Of a DNA stretch of 64,000 nucleotides, positions 25,997 to 34,583 are shown in pieces; position 1 is the stretch's first letter, and each line of letters opens with the position of its first letter. The notes beneath the pieces were generated by a model. That model was given only the letters and a program-made list of their open reading frames with translations. It was not told the origin of the DNA and ran no database searches. The translations under genes were made by a program, and so were the position numbers. The DNA comes from Pedobacter steynii (GTDB lineage: Bacteria; Bacteroidota; Bacteroidia; Sphingobacteriales; Sphingobacteriaceae), in the NCBI RefSeq assembly GCF_001721645.1, contig NZ_CP017141.1, positions 6,510,001-6,574,000 of the forward strand, written 5' to 3'.

Positions 25997-27424
25997 ATGA
26001 TCACGAATCAAACATCAGCCATTGGCTGGAGCGATTTATTATCCGGAAAAAATGGGCTCAGGTCAATTGCTTTAGCAGGAGGAGTGATGCTCCACGCTAC
26101 AGATGTCTACCTGGCAACTACAATCATGCCTTCGATTACGCGGGACATCGGAGGTTTATCTTTTTACTCCTGGGCCACCACGATCTATGTCGTAGCAGCC
26201 ATCATGGGATCAGTTTTCTCTTCCCTTCACCTTTCAAAAAGAGGCCCCAGGTTAGCCTATCGGATTGCCGCATTGCTCTTTGCAGCCGGATCAATAGTCA
26301 GCGCTACCGCACCAAACATGGGATTACTGCTCCTTGGCCGATTCATTCAGGGACTTGGAGGAGGGTTATTATTTGCCCTCTCCTATGCCATGATCAGAAT
26401 TGTTTTTGAGGAAGCGCTCTGGCCAAGAGCAATGGCATTGGTCTCTGCAATGTGGGGCATATCTGCTTTTTCAGGTCCTTTTGTCGGAGGAATGTTTGCC
26501 CAATACGGTCATTGGAGGATTGCATTTATCACTCTGGTGGTGATTGCTGTTTCTCTGTTGCTGATTACCGAAAATATTTTACCAAAAAAGACGTCTGAAT
26601 CTTCAGATCAGCAAAAGGTTCCGTTTACGCAATTATTATTGCTTACACTGGCCACATTAGCCATTTCAGCAGGAAGTATTACAGACCTTTTAGCTGTTAA
26701 TATTGGTAGTATGAGTTTGGCCATTGTTCTTTTTTTATGCTTGTTAAAGATGGAAGCAACGTCAGGCAACAGACTTCTTCCCACCGGAGCTTATCAATTG
26801 TCAAATCCCTTAGGTGCCACTTATACCGTGATCGCCTTACTGACCATTGCCACTGCAGTAGAAATTTACATTCCTTATTTCATGCAGATCGTTCATGGAT
26901 TTTCGCCGCTTAAATCAGGTTATTTAACCGTAATCATTGCATTGGGCTGGTCTTTTTCTTCTGTATTTTTCTCAGGAGTTTCGAAAGAAAAAGCAAAGTT
27001 ACTGATGAATAGCGGCCCATTATCTGTACTTGCAGGGTTAATCGGCTTCGCTGTTCTGACGCCATTAAGCCAGAGCAGCAGCGGTCTCTTTTATTACCTG
27101 ATGTGCCTTTGTTTATTCCTGATTGGCATTGGTGTAGGGATGGGATGGCCTCATTTGCTGACTCAGGTATTGACTTCCAGCGCCAAAGGTGAGGAAGAGA
27201 GGGCCTCGGCCTCTATTACCACGGTACAACTGCTGGCTACCGCGGTGGGCACTGCATTAACCGGATTAGTGGTCAATTCAGCAGGCATCATCAAACCCGG
27301 AGGTATTCAAGGTGCTGAGCAGTCTTCCGTATGGTTGTTTTCCCTATTTGCAGTGATGCCGCTTTGTGCATGGCTGATTCAATTGTTAAAAGAAAGCCTT
27401 AAAAACAGCAATTCCGGACCTTAA
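25997..27424 (+). CDS. MFS transporter, DHA2-like drug exporter
   Basis: 475-residue inner-membrane protein with about 14 hydrophobic segments, consistent with the 14-helix DHA2 drug:H+ antiporters. Motif A-like (SSLHLSKRGPRLAYRIAALL) and motif C-like (GISAFSGPFVGGMFAQYGHWR) segments and LLLGRFIQGLGGGLLFALSYAMIR are typical. Substrate unknown. Its promoter is overlaid by a long perfect palindrome. A 10-bp inverted repeat spans its stop codon, where it faces the convergent alcohol dehydrogenase gene. Confidence 0.9.
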   Translation: MITNQTSAIGWSDLLSGKNGLRSIALAGGVMLHATDVYLATTIMPSITRDIGGLSFYSWATTIYVVAAIMGSVFSSLHLSKRGPRLAYRIAALLFAAGSIVSATAPNMGLLLLGRFIQGLGGGLLFALSYAMIRIVFEEALWPRAMALVSAMWGISAFSGPFVGGMFAQYGHWRIAFITLVVIAVSLLLITENILPKKTSESSDQQKVPFTQLLLLTLATLAISAGSITDLLAVNIGSMSLAIVLFLCLLKMEATSGNRLLPTGAYQLSNPLGATYTVIALLTIATAVEIYIPYFMQIVHGFSPLKSGYLTVIIALGWSFSSVFFSGVSKEKAKLLMNSGPLSVLAGLIGFAVLTPLSQSSSGLFYYLMCLCLFLIGIGVGMGWPHLLTQVLTSSAKGEEERASASITTVQLLATAVGTALTGLVVNSAGIIKPGGIQGAEQSSVWLFSLFAVMPLCAWLIQLLKESLKNSNSGP

Positions 27425-27442
27425 TTTAAGCATCCGGAATTG
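27409..27442. terminator. Inverted repeat spanning the MFS stop codon
   Basis: CAATTCCGGA (27409-27418) and TCCGGAATTG (27433-27442) form a 10-bp stem with a 14-nt loop between convergent genes. No T-run follows, so terminator function is tentative. Confidence 0.4.
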
Positions 27443-27466
27443 ATATAACCATCTATAAAATACGGT

Positions 27467-28627
27467 TTAGTAACTCATTTCAACGATTTTCTGTACGTCT
27501 GAAGGAGAAAGTGTTTTATGCTCACCCAATCCTAACCAACCTCTTTCCGTAAAACGTTCAGAGATCTTTTCAGCGGTCCCCTGATAGTCATCGGTATATT
27601 CCGCTAAGGTTGTTTTTATGTCCATTGAATGAAAAAAAGCCTCTGTTTTTGCAATTGCAACAGTAGCGATCTTCTCAATTGAACCTTCATTCACTCCCCA
27701 TACACGCTGACCATACTGAGCCAGCTTTTCTTTTTTAGCTTCAAAATTATAGCGGTAATGACTCGGCGCAATAATCGCCAATGTTCTGGCATGGTCTATT
27801 CCAAATAAAGCAGTCAGTTCATGTCCCATTGCATGTACTGCCCAGTCTGTAGGAACTCCTTTTTGGATCAGTCCATTCAAAGCCATGGTACAGCTCCACA
27901 TAAAATTAGCTGCAGCCTCATAATCAGTGGGGTTAGCAATCACCTTTGGTCCTACTTCGATTAATGTCTGCATGATGCTTTCTGAAAAACGATCCTGCAG
28001 GTGTGCTCCTGCCGGATAGGTCATGTATTGCTCCAACACATGCGTAAAGGCATCTGTAATGCCATTTGCCAGTTGCCGTTTTGGTATAGATTTAATGACT
28101 TCAGGATCCAGGATTGAAAACTCCGGAAACAGCCCTGGACCACCCATACCCAGTTTCTCCTGAGTCTCTGCCCGGGTAATCACTGCACCAGAATTCATTT
28201 CTGAACCTGTTGCCGGCAAGGTTAACACCGAACCAAAGGGCAATCCCCACTCCGTTCTGATATTTTTTGACAGGATATCCCATGGATGCTCACCAGGAAA
28301 CACTGCTGCAGCAGACAGGAATTTTACCCCATCAATAACTGAGCCTCCTCCTACTGCCAGCATATAAGTGATATTTTCTTCTTTAATCACTCTCAAAGCC
28401 TGCATTAACACTTCGTATTCCGGATTTGCAGGCACCCCGCCAAACTCCAGCACTTCAAAGCCTTTCAATGCACTAATCACCTGATCATATACCCCATTGC
28501 TTTTAATGCTTCCTCCACCGTAAACCAACAGTACTTTTGCACCTGGGGGAATTTCTTTACTTATCTTTTCTATTTGCCCTTTTCCAAAAATGATTTTGGT
28601 TGGGTTTTTAAATTCAAAATTTAACAT
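27467..28627 (-). CDS. yqhD: Iron-containing alcohol dehydrogenase, YqhD/BDH type
   Basis: 386-residue group III alcohol dehydrogenase reducing aldehydes with NAD(P)H. Nucleotide-binding GGGSVIDGVKFLSAAA and the upstream VYGGGSIKSNGVYD are typical of the YqhD/butanol dehydrogenase subgroup. The metal ligands are in DAFTHVLEQYMTYP and MGHELTALFGIDHARTLA (Asp and three His). The start MLNFEFKNPTKIIFGKG is the canonical family opening. Likely role is aldehyde detoxification. Single gene; no attached regulator on its strand. Confidence 0.92.
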   Translation of the reverse strand: MLNFEFKNPTKIIFGKGQIEKISKEIPPGAKVLLVYGGGSIKSNGVYDQVISALKGFEVLEFGGVPANPEYEVLMQALRVIKEENITYMLAVGGGSVIDGVKFLSAAAVFPGEHPWDILSKNIRTEWGLPFGSVLTLPATGSEMNSGAVITRAETQEKLGMGGPGLFPEFSILDPEVIKSIPKRQLANGITDAFTHVLEQYMTYPAGAHLQDRFSESIMQTLIEVGPKVIANPTDYEAAANFMWSCTMALNGLIQKGVPTDWAVHAMGHELTALFGIDHARTLAIIAPSHYRYNFEAKKEKLAQYGQRVWGVNEGSIEKIATVAIAKTEAFFHSMDIKTTLAEYTDDYQGTAEKISERFTERGWLGLGEHKTLSPSDVQKIVEMSY

Positions 28628-28730
28628 GCTATAGGATTAAAAGGTAAAATTATCATCCATAGATTATAAATCCAATGCATGTACCTGCTTTATTGCTTAC
28701 TGAATGTCATATTACCCAACGAAATTCATC

Positions 28731-29459
28731 TTACTCCACTCTTTGCATCAGCATTTTTCTCGTTCCGGCTTCCAGCTCCTGCTTCCAGAGCCTTCTATCC
28801 AGCTCATCGATATAATAATTGCTCAACATTCCAGAAATCTCATCAGAGACGCTCAACACCCACACTTTTCTTAATCCTGATTTCTGACTTTGGTAGGTTC
28901 CTTTTTTTACCTCCTTTACTGAAGCACTAATGACTCCCCTTTTGCCTGCGGAATTATATTCAAAAATGGAGATTTCCTGTTGATATCCTTCTTTTAAAGG
29001 CAACCACCTGAGCAACGTAGGATATAGATTTCCATCAAAATAACCCGCTTTTGAAACTTCATTGATATCAGTTTTCAGCTTTTTAATTTTGTCATTGTAG
29101 AATCCGGTTACAGTATCCCCAAAACGAAGCACCATATCGCGTTGTGGATTGAAAGAAGAATGATATAGCGGTTTTAAATCTTTGCGAAAAGCAACAGTAG
29201 TATCTACCCAGGTTCCCTGCATTTGCTTCATTCCAACTTCTGTAATGACCATTACCTTTTCTTTATCCAATAAAATTCTATTGGTAACCGTTCCTATTTC
29301 AAATTTCGAAGTATCTTTCAAAGCATACCATTTCATTTGGAACTGTTCATTTTTAATCCATTTTTCAGTGCCATTTTTTTGTGAAGGAACAAGTTTATCC
29401 TGGGCACTTAAAGAAAACGTTGTCAAAAGCAGTAAAAAAGTAATTGATAATCTCATCAT
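28731..29459 (-). CDS. Exported protein of unknown function (DUF3108-like)
   Basis: 242 residues with a signal peptide (ending FSLSAQ) and a beta-rich mature part. It has the feel of DUF3108-type proteins: repeated beta segments such as FEIGTVTNRILLDKEKVMVITEVG and VWVLSVSDEISGMLSNYYIDELDRRLWKQELEAGTRKMLM. That C-terminal pattern (product measured, then scaled back) is seen in many Bacteroidota periplasmic proteins. Function unknown. No operon partner is clear. Confidence 0.7.
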   Translation of the reverse strand: MMRLSITFLLLLTTFSLSAQDKLVPSQKNGTEKWIKNEQFQMKWYALKDTSKFEIGTVTNRILLDKEKVMVITEVGMKQMQGTWVDTTVAFRKDLKPLYHSSFNPQRDMVLRFGDTVTGFYNDKIKKLKTDINEVSKAGYFDGNLYPTLLRWLPLKEGYQQEISIFEYNSAGKRGVISASVKEVKKGTYQSQKSGLRKVWVLSVSDEISGMLSNYYIDELDRRLWKQELEAGTRKMLMQRVE

Positions 29460-29584
29460 CAGATCGGTTTTAGTTTCAGCTATAAGACTGATTTACTGAC
29501 CAGTTGTTACATATATACTCTTGAACAAGTATACAAAAAATCATGGAACATAGCCTTGAAAACGATACGTCAGAGGAAGCTGAT

Positions 29585-30103
29585 TTAGAATGAGGTTCCT
29601 CTGGTGTTTTTTAAATACTCAGCATATTCCGTTTGGGTATCTTTTGCCATGGTAAATTCGGGTGAAATAAAGGAAAGCGCCTTGATTACCTCTGGATTTG
29701 AGGTTACATTCAACGCCCTCACTCTGGGCATTTCCGGTATTCTAAATTCCGTATGGTCATGAAAAATTACCGTTACGATCGTTCCGCAATCACTCCCATC
29801 CGGATATTTTATAGCGGTCCATATCCAGCGTTCTCTATGATGCTCCTCCCCCCATTCTCTGGAAATGTTTAAATTTCCAGGCAATCTTGGCCGCATACGG
29901 AAACCCGACTTCCTGAGTTTCTGAACAACAGGCTCCAGAAGGAGCTGAAAATACACCCCATAAGCCGCTTCAGACATTTCCTCATAAGCCTTTAATAACT
30001 TCAGGGGATGGTTCCTCAGGATGACATCCCAGTTTTGTTCCATATGTTCCTGAATAAATATGGCAATGGAGCTAATAGAGCTTTCCGCATTGATTGTATT
30101 CAT
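29585..30103 (-). CDS. Protein of unknown function divergent from an HxlR regulator
   Basis: 172-residue soluble protein without signal peptide. The middle is rich in Arg and aromatic residues (SGFRMRPRLPGNLNISREWGEEHHRERWIW). I do not recognise a family. It is transcribed divergently from the HxlR-type regulator with a 123-bp shared region, so it is the most likely target of that regulator. Confidence 0.6.
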   Translation of the reverse strand: MNTINAESSISSIAIFIQEHMEQNWDVILRNHPLKLLKAYEEMSEAAYGVYFQLLLEPVVQKLRKSGFRMRPRLPGNLNISREWGEEHHRERWIWTAIKYPDGSDCGTIVTVIFHDHTEFRIPEMPRVRALNVTSNPEVIKALSFISPEFTMAKDTQTEYAEYLKNTRGTSF

Positions 30104-30226
30104 AATTTTTAAGTTTATTTCCGAACAAACCTCCCTGTTTTTTTCCTTATTTTGCCTTTATATACTTTTTCCTCTATAAAGAAAAAATACACAAACAACT
30201 GATAAACAAATAATTAATTTTACAAC

Positions 30227-30571
30227 TTGAAAGATTTCATCCATCAAAACAAAATATATTACAGTCCGGTTGAATTTGCCATGGCCCATATTGGAGGAGT
30301 CTGGAAGATGCCAATTATTTTATGTCTGGGAACACAGGCATTAAGATATGGGGAGCTAAAGGAAAGAATTAAACACATTTCAGACAAGATGCTCATTACC
30401 CAATTACGGGAATTGGAAGAAAGGGGGATGTTGAGCAGAACTGCCTACCGGGAGAAACCTCCAAGAGTAGACTATCAGCTTACCGAAAGAGGAGTACAAG
30501 CATTACCGGTGATTCATCAGCTCCATAAATATGGCCAGACGCTGATGCAGCTGGAAGGAATAAATACTTAA
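30227..30571 (+). CDS. HxlR-family transcriptional regulator
   Basis: 114-residue winged-helix regulator: YYSPVEFAMAHIGGVWKMPIILCLG, LRYGELKERIKHISDKMLITQLRELEERGML and the wing EKPPRVDYQLTERG. The family's redox-sensing Cys just before PVE is Ser here, so it probably does not sense thiol stress by that residue. The start is a TTG; an in-frame stop lies 10 nt upstream and the next ATG (30281) would remove part of the domain. It is divergent from the 29585-30103 gene and overlaps the convergent Lrp gene by 4 bp. Confidence 0.85.
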   Translation: MKDFIHQNKIYYSPVEFAMAHIGGVWKMPIILCLGTQALRYGELKERIKHISDKMLITQLRELEERGMLSRTAYREKPPRVDYQLTERGVQALPVIHQLHKYGQTLMQLEGINT

Positions 30572-31059
30572 AGCAATAGCGGCGTTTCTTTGATCGTATC
30601 CATTACAAATATGCTTTTGGTTTGTGCTATTCCTGAGATTTCGCTCAGCTTGTTTACGGAGAAATAATGAAAGCTTCCCATACTTTCCACCACAATTTTG
30701 AGCATAAAATCGAAATCTCCGGAAATGTTGTAGCATTCAGTGACCTCCTTAAATTCCAATACCGCATCTATAAATTCCTGCGCAGCTCTTTTATTGTGCT
30801 CCTTGAGTGAAATCTGAACGATGACTGTAATTCCTTTATTGATTTTCCGGTTATCCAGTAGCGCTACATATTTTCTGATTACTCCCTCTCTTTCCAGACG
30901 CTTGATCCTTTCATGGGTTGGCGTTGGACTCAGGTGTACTTTTGAAGCAATTTCACGGATAGTCAGCTTCGAATTTTCCTGTAGCAGCTTCAAAATTTCA
31001 TAGTCTTTATCATCTAATGTTACCTGAGCGTGTCCGGCTTGTTCTGTTTGAGCTCCCAT
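30568..31059 (-). CDS. Lrp/AsnC-family transcriptional regulator
   Basis: 163 residues: an N-terminal helix-turn-helix (LDDKDYEILKLLQENSKLTIREIASKVHLSPTPTHERIKRLEREGVI) and a C-terminal RAM ligand-binding domain (VIVQISLKEHNKRAAQEF, SGDFDFMLKIVV). Family members bind amino acids and form octamers. The ATG at 31059 is preferred to a TTG 4 codons upstream. It is divergent from the second MFS gene; the gap holds two TTGTTCT...GAACTTA repeats that could be its sites. Confidence 0.9.
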   Translation of the reverse strand: MGAQTEQAGHAQVTLDDKDYEILKLLQENSKLTIREIASKVHLSPTPTHERIKRLEREGVIRKYVALLDNRKINKGITVIVQISLKEHNKRAAQEFIDAVLEFKEVTECYNISGDFDFMLKIVVESMGSFHYFSVNKLSEISGIAQTKSIFVMDTIKETPLLL

Positions 31060-31079
31060 ATTTAAGACCAAAATAACTT

Positions 31080-31133
31080 TTGTTCTGTGAACTTAGCAAA
31101 ATTTAATCATTTGTTCTAAATAATACGAACTTA
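31080..31133. promoter_or_regulatory. Paired TTGTTCT/GAACTTA repeats between lrp-like and MFS genes
   Basis: TTGTTCT starts at 31080 and 31111. Each is followed by GAACTTA (31089 and 31127) after 2 and 9 nt. The first copy forms the palindrome GTTC-TGT-GAAC (31082-31092). Spacing near three helical turns would suit cooperative binding by an Lrp-type protein; assignment is inference. Confidence 0.4.
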
Positions 31134-31156
31134 TTTTTACTCTGTTTCACCACGCA

Positions 31157-31164
31157 TACCTTTG
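31157..31164 (+). promoter_or_regulatory. Candidate -7 box of the second MFS gene
   Basis: TACCTTTG matches TAnnTTTG exactly, 17 bp before the ATG at 31182. The expected upstream element is TTTT (31134-31137) rather than TTTG, so the promoter may need activation. Confidence 0.45.
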
Positions 31165-31181
31165 TAAGAAAATTATACTTT

Positions 31182-32570
31182 ATGATTCAAAGAAAGAACC
31201 TGATCCTTGCCATCGCCTCTGTTGGTATATTTGTAGAAGCCCTCGACATTGCCATTGTCAACCTGGCTATTCCATCTATACAATCAGATTATGGCTTAAG
31301 CAGTGATAAGGTACAGTGGTTACAAACGCTTTATGTGTTGTTATACGGCGGATTTCTAATCATTGGCGGAAAACTTTCTGACCTCATTGGTAAAAAGAAC
31401 ATTTTTATTGCAGGTTCTGTTATATTTCTGCTTACGTCTTTGGGGGCCGGGCTCGCTCCTTCTTTTGAAATGCTCGCTTTTTTCCGGGCAGCTCAGGGGA
31501 TCGGTGCTGCATTGATTATGCCATCTGCATTTTCTATCGTCACCCATACTTTTACTGAGCCCAGAGAACGTGCCAAGGCTATTGGTATATTCAGTTCTTT
31601 TGCCGCCATCGGATCGGGAAGTGGTTTAGCTCTGGGCGGTATCATCACCACCTTTTGGGGTTGGCAATGGGTATTTTTCATCAATGTCCCTGTTTTAACT
31701 GCAATTATTATCCTTTCCTGGTATTATTTAACTGCTGATCCGATAAGAAAAGTCAAACCAAGACCTGATCTTATTTCCGGTTTCTTATTGGTCCTTGTTT
31801 TATTGATGCTTAGCTATGGAGTTCATGAGCTGGGCAGGATACGGGAACATTACTTCCTGTTGATGGCATTGACAATTGCAGTAATTGCCGGAACCAGGGT
31901 GATTCTACAGCGCTTAAAAGGGCAAAAGGAACCCTTAATAGATAGTTCTCTTTTCCGCTCAAAAGCCACAGTGACCGGTATAGGGGTGTTTATGCTTCTT
32001 GGAGCATACTTTACTGGGTATATGTTTATTTTATCTCTTTTATTACAGAAAGACATGCATTTTACAGCTGCAAAAGCAGGAATTACCCTTGTGCCTTTCA
32101 GTCTTTTGTCTGCACTTTTCGCCAAATTTGTTTTGCCACCACTCATGAAAAGGCTCAATGTCTGGCAGACGGGTGTCTTTGGAATGTCTCTGATGGTAGG
32201 TGGTGCAGGTTTTCTGCTGGGTTCTGTATTGATGAACCATAACCTGATTTTATTGCTTTGTTCTGCAGCTTGTGTTTCCGGATTGGGAATGACCATTTGT
32301 TATACCAGCTTATCGGTAATTTCTGTACAGGGGATTCCGCCACAGCATTATGGCCTGGCATCCAGCTTAGCTACCACCTCTTACTTTCTGGGAGGAGGAA
32401 TAGGACTATCTGTTCTTTCTTTATTCATTATCGCTAAGGGTCCCGGAAATTCGGTCAGCAATTCGTCTATTATTGTGCTTTGTATATACGCGATTGCGGC
32501 GTTAGCCTGGCTGGCTTCCTATACAAAAAAACATGTCGCACTGGAACGTCCGTCTCTGGCCGGAGAATAA
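31182..32570 (+). CDS. MFS transporter, DHA2-type multidrug exporter
   Basis: 462-residue inner-membrane protein with about 14 membrane helices and EmrB/QacA-like signatures: ALDIAIVNLAIPSIQSDYG in helix 1, GGKLSDLIGKKNIFIAGS (motif A), FFRAAQGIGAALIMPSAFSIV and GLALGGIITTFWGWQWVFFINVP (motif C). It probably exports toxic compounds. Divergent from the Lrp-like regulator, which may control it. Its stop lies 2 bp from the stop of the convergent histidine kinase gene. Confidence 0.93.
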   Translation: MIQRKNLILAIASVGIFVEALDIAIVNLAIPSIQSDYGLSSDKVQWLQTLYVLLYGGFLIIGGKLSDLIGKKNIFIAGSVIFLLTSLGAGLAPSFEMLAFFRAAQGIGAALIMPSAFSIVTHTFTEPRERAKAIGIFSSFAAIGSGSGLALGGIITTFWGWQWVFFINVPVLTAIIILSWYYLTADPIRKVKPRPDLISGFLLVLVLLMLSYGVHELGRIREHYFLLMALTIAVIAGTRVILQRLKGQKEPLIDSSLFRSKATVTGIGVFMLLGAYFTGYMFILSLLLQKDMHFTAAKAGITLVPFSLLSALFAKFVLPPLMKRLNVWQTGVFGMSLMVGGAGFLLGSVLMNHNLILLLCSAACVSGLGMTICYTSLSVISVQGIPPQHYGLASSLATTSYFLGGGIGLSVLSLFIIAKGPGNSVSNSSIIVLCIYAIAALAWLASYTKKHVALERPSLAGE

Positions 32571-32572
32571 CA

Positions 32573-34465
32573 TTATTTGCTGTTCAGCCAGTCTTCAGCG
32601 AAATCCGGATCGGTAAAAAACTGTGTAACGACATTCCCAACGGCAATGTCTACACTTTTTTTCGCCGACAGCCGACTGAACATACTTGGCGAATAGATCC
32701 AGGCAAAATACTTCAACCCTGCTTTTTCAATCATTGGAAACCAGACCTCTCCTGTCCATTCGGCCGCTTCAGACCAGGTGCCCAAAACATTCCTGTTGTC
32801 GTTCAGGATTTTGCTGCATTGGTTGTCCTTCAGCATCTCCAGCAGCTTCATTCCACCATGTTGTACGGATTCAAAGCTCTGAAAGCCGGTCCAGTCTACA
32901 TCCAGACGTCTGTGCTCCTGATGATAAGCGATCGTAATATGATCATCTTTATAATAAAGGGGCTTTTGAATAATCGGCTTTGAAGATCTTGTTTTGGAAA
33001 GCGGAAGCCTGAAATAAAAGGTAGAACCTTCTCCCAGCCTGCTTTCCAGCCAAAAGCTCCCCTGATGACGTTTTAATATCTCTGAGGAAATAAATAACCC
33101 CAGGCCAAGTCCTTCAAACCTCAGCGCAGAATTGTCTACACGGTAATAACGTTCAAACAGGCGTTGCAAGTCATTGCTGGCAATTCCAATTCCAAAGTCC
33201 TGTACAGAGACCATCACGTTGCCCTGCTGAAGCCGACTGTTGATCAGCACCTTACCTCCACCCGGCGAATATTTGACCGCATTGCTTAGAAAATTATTCA
33301 ATACCTGTTCAATTCTAAAACGGTCTCCTGTATAGTTCACTTCCACCTTTTCCTGCAGCACCAGCTCATGGTCAGGAGAAATATACTGGACACTTTCTAC
33401 ACTTTCCTCCAGCATCTGACCGAAATCAAACTCAGTCATAGAATAAGTCATCTTACCGGCATTAATCTTGGTTACATCCAGGAGGTCGCTGATGAGCTTT
33501 TCCAATCGAAAGATATTGGCGGCAGATTTCTCCACAAAACCTTGTAGCTTCCCCATGTCGTTCGTCTTTTTCATCAGCTGATTGAAAGCCTTGATGGTGG
33601 TCAGCGGAGTTTTAAGCTCATGACTGGCGATAGAAAGAAATTCGTCCTTTTTCTGTTCATTACTTTTTTGAAGATCGATATTGGTGTTCGTTCCCATCCA
33701 TAACCTTAAGGTCCCATTTTCAATCAACGGGATCGCTTTGCCTAGAAACCATTTATACGCTCCGTCCCACATCAGCAGACGAAATTCTACCATATACTCC
33801 ACCTGGGTTTGCAATGCTTTTTTCCAGGCTTTCACACAACCTGGAAGATCTTCAGGGTGTACAAAACTCTCCCAGCCCAGTTCTTTAAGTTCGGCTGCAT
33901 TTTTACCAAAATCAAAACAGCAGATCTGGTTCACATAGTTGATAACGCCCTCAGCTGTAGCCGTCCAGACCTGCTGAGGCATCGCATTTAAAAGAAAGCC
34001 GAGATGCTTCTCACTCGCCCATAACTCTTTTTCACGTTGTTCCACTCCCTTTTTTGCTCGAACCAGGTCAGTGACGTCAAAACTATGCTGAACAATATAC
34101 TGAACCTCTCCCTCCTCATCTGCAAAAGGGGTATGGGTGATGTCCATATACCGCTGCCTGTTATGGGTTTTGTTGCCCGAATCGGGCAATTCCTGTCGTA
34201 TTAAAGGCAATTGATGTGGTTTTCCTGTGCTGAGTACTTCCTGTAGGGAAGCTGCAAATCCAAGTTCATAAGGAACTGCGGGATCGGGAGGAAAAACATC
34301 AAAAATAAATCTCCCGGTGATTTCGGCGCGGTTCAGCGCCTTTGCTTTTAAATAAGAATCGCTGGCAGTAAGGATGATAAGCTCAGCTGAAAGAACAAGG
34401 TACATACCTGGTACAGTTTCGTAAGCGCTTAAAAGTTCAGGTGTGGGTAAAGTTCTATCTTTCAT
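32573..34465 (-). CDS. PAS-domain histidine kinase with a C-terminal STAS/SpoIIAA-like domain
   Basis: 630 residues without clear membrane helices. Order: PAS (about 10-130), second PAS/PAC (about 150-265, ending LRLWMGTNTNID), HisKA with FLSIASHELKTPLTTI (phospho-His near residue 279), HATPase (NFLSNAVKYSPGGG, DFGIGIASNDL, GLGLGLFISSEI). A C-terminal domain of about 125 residues follows (ITIAYHQEHRRLDVDWTGF to the end). That last part resembles the free-standing SpoIIAA-like/STAS proteins of Bacteroidota and is unusual on a kinase. No response regulator is adjacent. Confidence 0.88.
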   Translation of the reverse strand: MKDRTLPTPELLSAYETVPGMYLVLSAELIILTASDSYLKAKALNRAEITGRFIFDVFPPDPAVPYELGFAASLQEVLSTGKPHQLPLIRQELPDSGNKTHNRQRYMDITHTPFADEEGEVQYIVQHSFDVTDLVRAKKGVEQREKELWASEKHLGFLLNAMPQQVWTATAEGVINYVNQICCFDFGKNAAELKELGWESFVHPEDLPGCVKAWKKALQTQVEYMVEFRLLMWDGAYKWFLGKAIPLIENGTLRLWMGTNTNIDLQKSNEQKKDEFLSIASHELKTPLTTIKAFNQLMKKTNDMGKLQGFVEKSAANIFRLEKLISDLLDVTKINAGKMTYSMTEFDFGQMLEESVESVQYISPDHELVLQEKVEVNYTGDRFRIEQVLNNFLSNAVKYSPGGGKVLINSRLQQGNVMVSVQDFGIGIASNDLQRLFERYYRVDNSALRFEGLGLGLFISSEILKRHQGSFWLESRLGEGSTFYFRLPLSKTRSSKPIIQKPLYYKDDHITIAYHQEHRRLDVDWTGFQSFESVQHGGMKLLEMLKDNQCSKILNDNRNVLGTWSEAAEWTGEVWFPMIEKAGLKYFAWIYSPSMFSRLSAKKSVDIAVGNVVTQFFTDPDFAEDWLNSK

Positions 34466-34583
34466 ATCTTATAAGTGGTATAGCTTACAAGACTCATACC
34501 ATTTACGCCAAAATGCGGGTATTTTCTACATCATTAACTCTCAGCTGAATTCTTTTCTACAATACTTTGCCTATTTTTACACC

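Noticed and set aside
29541..29593. 16-codon plus-strand frame (MEHSLENDTSEEADLE)
   Set aside because: Too short, overlaps the end of a better-supported gene, and no conserved context supports it.
31850..32296. Minus-strand frame of 148 codons inside the second MFS gene
   Set aside because: Antisense shadow of a membrane-protein gene; its sequence resembles no known protein.
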